A DNA stretch of 64,000 bases from Hyphomicrobium sp. Its GTDB lineage: Bacteria > Pseudomonadota > Alphaproteobacteria > Rhizobiales > Hyphomicrobiaceae. The first letter of the stretch is position 1; each line of letters starts with the position of its first letter. Positions 62,894 to 64,000 of this stretch are shown piece after piece. Position numbers and translations under genes: made by a program. Location of the stretch: positions 113,065 to 177,064 of the forward strand of contig NZ_JAIETU010000004.1 in the NCBI RefSeq assembly GCF_019744875.1, read 5' to 3'. Under the pieces are notes generated by a model. It worked only from the letters and a program-made list of their open reading frames with translations, ran no database searches and was not told the DNA's origin.

Positions 62894-63843
62894 GAGGTGA
62901 AACCTTCGGCAATCGTTTCGACGGTGACTTTCAAAAGGTCGATGTACGTCGGCACGGGTCCCGTCTCGGTGCTCAGGCTATCCACGTAGAGCACGCCACC
63001 GTAGCGCGCTCCGGCTTCGCTGGCGACCTGTTTGGCGGGCTTGTCGGAGATGGTGCTCTCGGAGAAGACGACGGGGATTTTGTTCTCGCGCACCAGGTCG
63101 ATGACCTTGCGCACCTGCTGGGGCGTGCCTTGCTCGTCGGCGTTGATCGGCCACAGGTAGGCTTCGCGCATGCCATAGTCGCGCGCCAGATAGCTGAAGG
63201 CGCCTTCGCTCGTGACAAGCCAGCGCTGGGCGTCGGGGATGGCCGCGATTCGAGCGCGCAGGGGCGCGTCCAGCGCCTTGATCTTTTCGGCGTAGGCGGC
63301 GGCGTTGTCGGCGTAGGTCTTGGCGTTGGCGGGATCGTGCTCGGCCAGGGCGCGGCGGATGTTCTCGACGTAGACGAGGGCGTTGCTGGGGGACATCCAG
63401 GCATGCGGATTGGGCTTGCCGGTGTAAGGCCCTTCGCGAATGCCGACCGGCTCGATGCCGGCGCTCACGACCGCGCTCGGGACGTCCTTGACGTTCTCGA
63501 AGAACTTTTCGAACCAGCGCTCGAGGTTCATGCCGTTCCAGAGCACGAGGTCGGCGTGCTGCGCCTTGACGATATCGCCGGGGGTCGGCTGGTAGTCGTG
63601 GATCTCGGCGCCGGGCTTGGTGATGGACTCGACGACGGCGGCGCTGCCGGCGACGTTCTGGGCGATGTCCTGGATGACGGTGAAGGTGGTGACGACGCGG
63701 AACGTCTTGGGGGCTTCGGGGCCTTGGGGGGCTGCCGCCTCGTGCTCGGCTCCGCCCCGGTAGGCCACGATTGCGAGTACGACGGCGGCAACGAGCGCGG
63801 CGATCGTCACGTACCGGCGCGTCGCGCCATCACCCATCGACAT
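62890..63843 (-). CDS. sitA: Manganese/iron-binding protein SitA-like
   Basis: A 317-aa periplasmic metal-binding protein. The metal ligands typical of SitA/MntC are present: His82 ([12 protein letters not shown]), His147 (NPHAWMSP), Glu213 ([14 protein letters not shown]) and Asp288 (YVDSLS). The TSEGAF form, with Glu rather than His, favours Mn/Fe over the Zn-binding ZnuA type. It has a hydrophobic N-terminus ([18 protein letters not shown]) without a lipobox. First gene of the operon; a TGCA-flanked imperfect inverted repeat lies upstream. Confidence 0.9.
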   Translation of the reverse strand: MSMGDGATRRYVTIAALVAAVVLAIVAYRGGAEHEAAAPQGPEAPKTFRVVTTFTVIQDIAQNVAGSAAVVESITKPGAEIHDYQPTPGDIVKAQHADLVLWNGMNLERWFEKFFENVKDVPSAVVSAGIEPVGIREGPYTGKPNPHAWMSPSNALVYVENIRRALAEHDPANAKTYADNAAAYAEKIKALDAPLRARIAAIPDAQRWLVTSEGAFSYLARDYGMREAYLWPINADEQGTPQQVRKVIDLVRENKIPVVFSESTISDKPAKQVASEAGARYGGVLYVDSLSTETGPVPTYIDLLKVTVETIAEGFTS

Positions 63844-63876
63844 CTGTGGAGTGTCCTTCCGGAGGTTGTCCTTAAC

Positions 63877-63897
63877 TGCATATAGGAATGATTTGCA
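63877..63897 (-). promoter_or_regulatory. Candidate Mur/Fur-type metal-regulator site
   Basis: Imperfect inverted repeat TGCATATAGG-A-ATGATTTGCA, 6 of 10 arm positions paired including both TGCA ends, located 34 bases before the sitA ATG. TGCAAAT-like boxes occur at Mur-controlled sit genes of alphaproteobacteria. The match is partial. Confidence 0.35.
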
Positions 63898-63917
63898 ACA
63901 ATCAAGAGGGCGGGGTT

Positions 63918-64000
63918 GGGCAGTGGGCAGTGGGCAGTGGGCAGTGGGCAGTGGGCAGTGGGCAGTGGGCAGTGGGCAGTGGGCAGTGGGCAGTGGGCAG
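63918..64000. repeat. GGGCAGT heptamer tandem repeat, cut by the window edge
   Basis: Eleven perfect GGGCAGT units plus six bases run to the end of the window without variation. GGG recurs every seven bases, so the + strand could form G-quadruplexes. It lies upstream of sitA and beyond its promoter region. Confidence 0.95.

Overview
The window is GC-rich, densely coded DNA from an alphaproteobacterium, most likely a member of the Hyphomicrobiales; Hyphomicrobium or a relative would fit but is not proven. Supporting signs are the imuA-imuB-dnaE2 cassette behind a GTTC-N7-GTTC LexA box, TTAA-N7-TTAA CtrA-type boxes, DUF1344 proteins, an MCE transporter whose permease carries a fused STAS domain, and a metacaspase/OmpA pair. 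I saw no rRNA, tRNA, CRISPR, phage or insertion sequence; this reads as ordinary chromosome.

Layout. 1-3.8 kb: putrescine ABC importer (potG truncated by the window edge, potH, potI) followed by the gamma-glutamylputrescine oxidase puuB. 3.9-5.3 kb: a soluble chemoreceptor-like protein behind a CtrA-type box. 5.5-11.6 kb: an exported hydrolase, an APC permease, an exported unknown protein and a membrane alpha/beta hydrolase. 11.6-15.7 kb: prfC and recQ. 16.3-19.4 kb: a frameshifted outer-membrane barrel gene, then an OmpA-like protein and a caspase-like protease in one operon. 19.5-21.0 kb: adenylate cyclase with TPR repeats. 21.2-23.8 kb: wrbA, a pirin and an Old Yellow Enzyme, a likely electrophile/redox-stress group. 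24.1-32.8 kb: seven tightly coupled genes encoding a molybdenum hydroxylase (iorA, iorB), its cofactor-maturation proteins (xdhC, mocA) and an AttEFGH-like ABC exporter with a secreted lipocalin-like protein. 32.9-40.0 kb: two small DUF1344-like exported proteins, a two-component system and an RND efflux pump. 40.3-43.5 kb: TonB-dependent receptor, molbindin (Mop) and a secreted unknown protein behind a ModE-type molybdate box. 43.7-49.3 kb: dnaE2, imuB and imuA mutasome under LexA control. 49.4-52.2 kb: small membrane and secreted proteins and a PfkB sugar kinase. 52.2-55.4 kb: an Mla/MCE lipid transporter. 55.5-60.3 kb: a secreted unknown, a GNAT acetyltransferase, a CHASE4-GGDEF-EAL protein and a methyltransferase. 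60.3-63.8 kb: SitABCD-type Mn/Fe importer. The right edge is a heptamer tandem repeat that runs off the window.

The most novel-looking unit is the TonB receptor/Mop/secreted-protein operon. A near-perfect ModE half-site pair upstream and a molybdate-binding protein inside the operon suggest a molybdate-responsive, outer-membrane route for molybdenum (as molybdate or a chelate). It lies in the same window as a molybdenum hydroxylase and its cofactor-maturation genes. Function is inferred from context and needs experimental proof.
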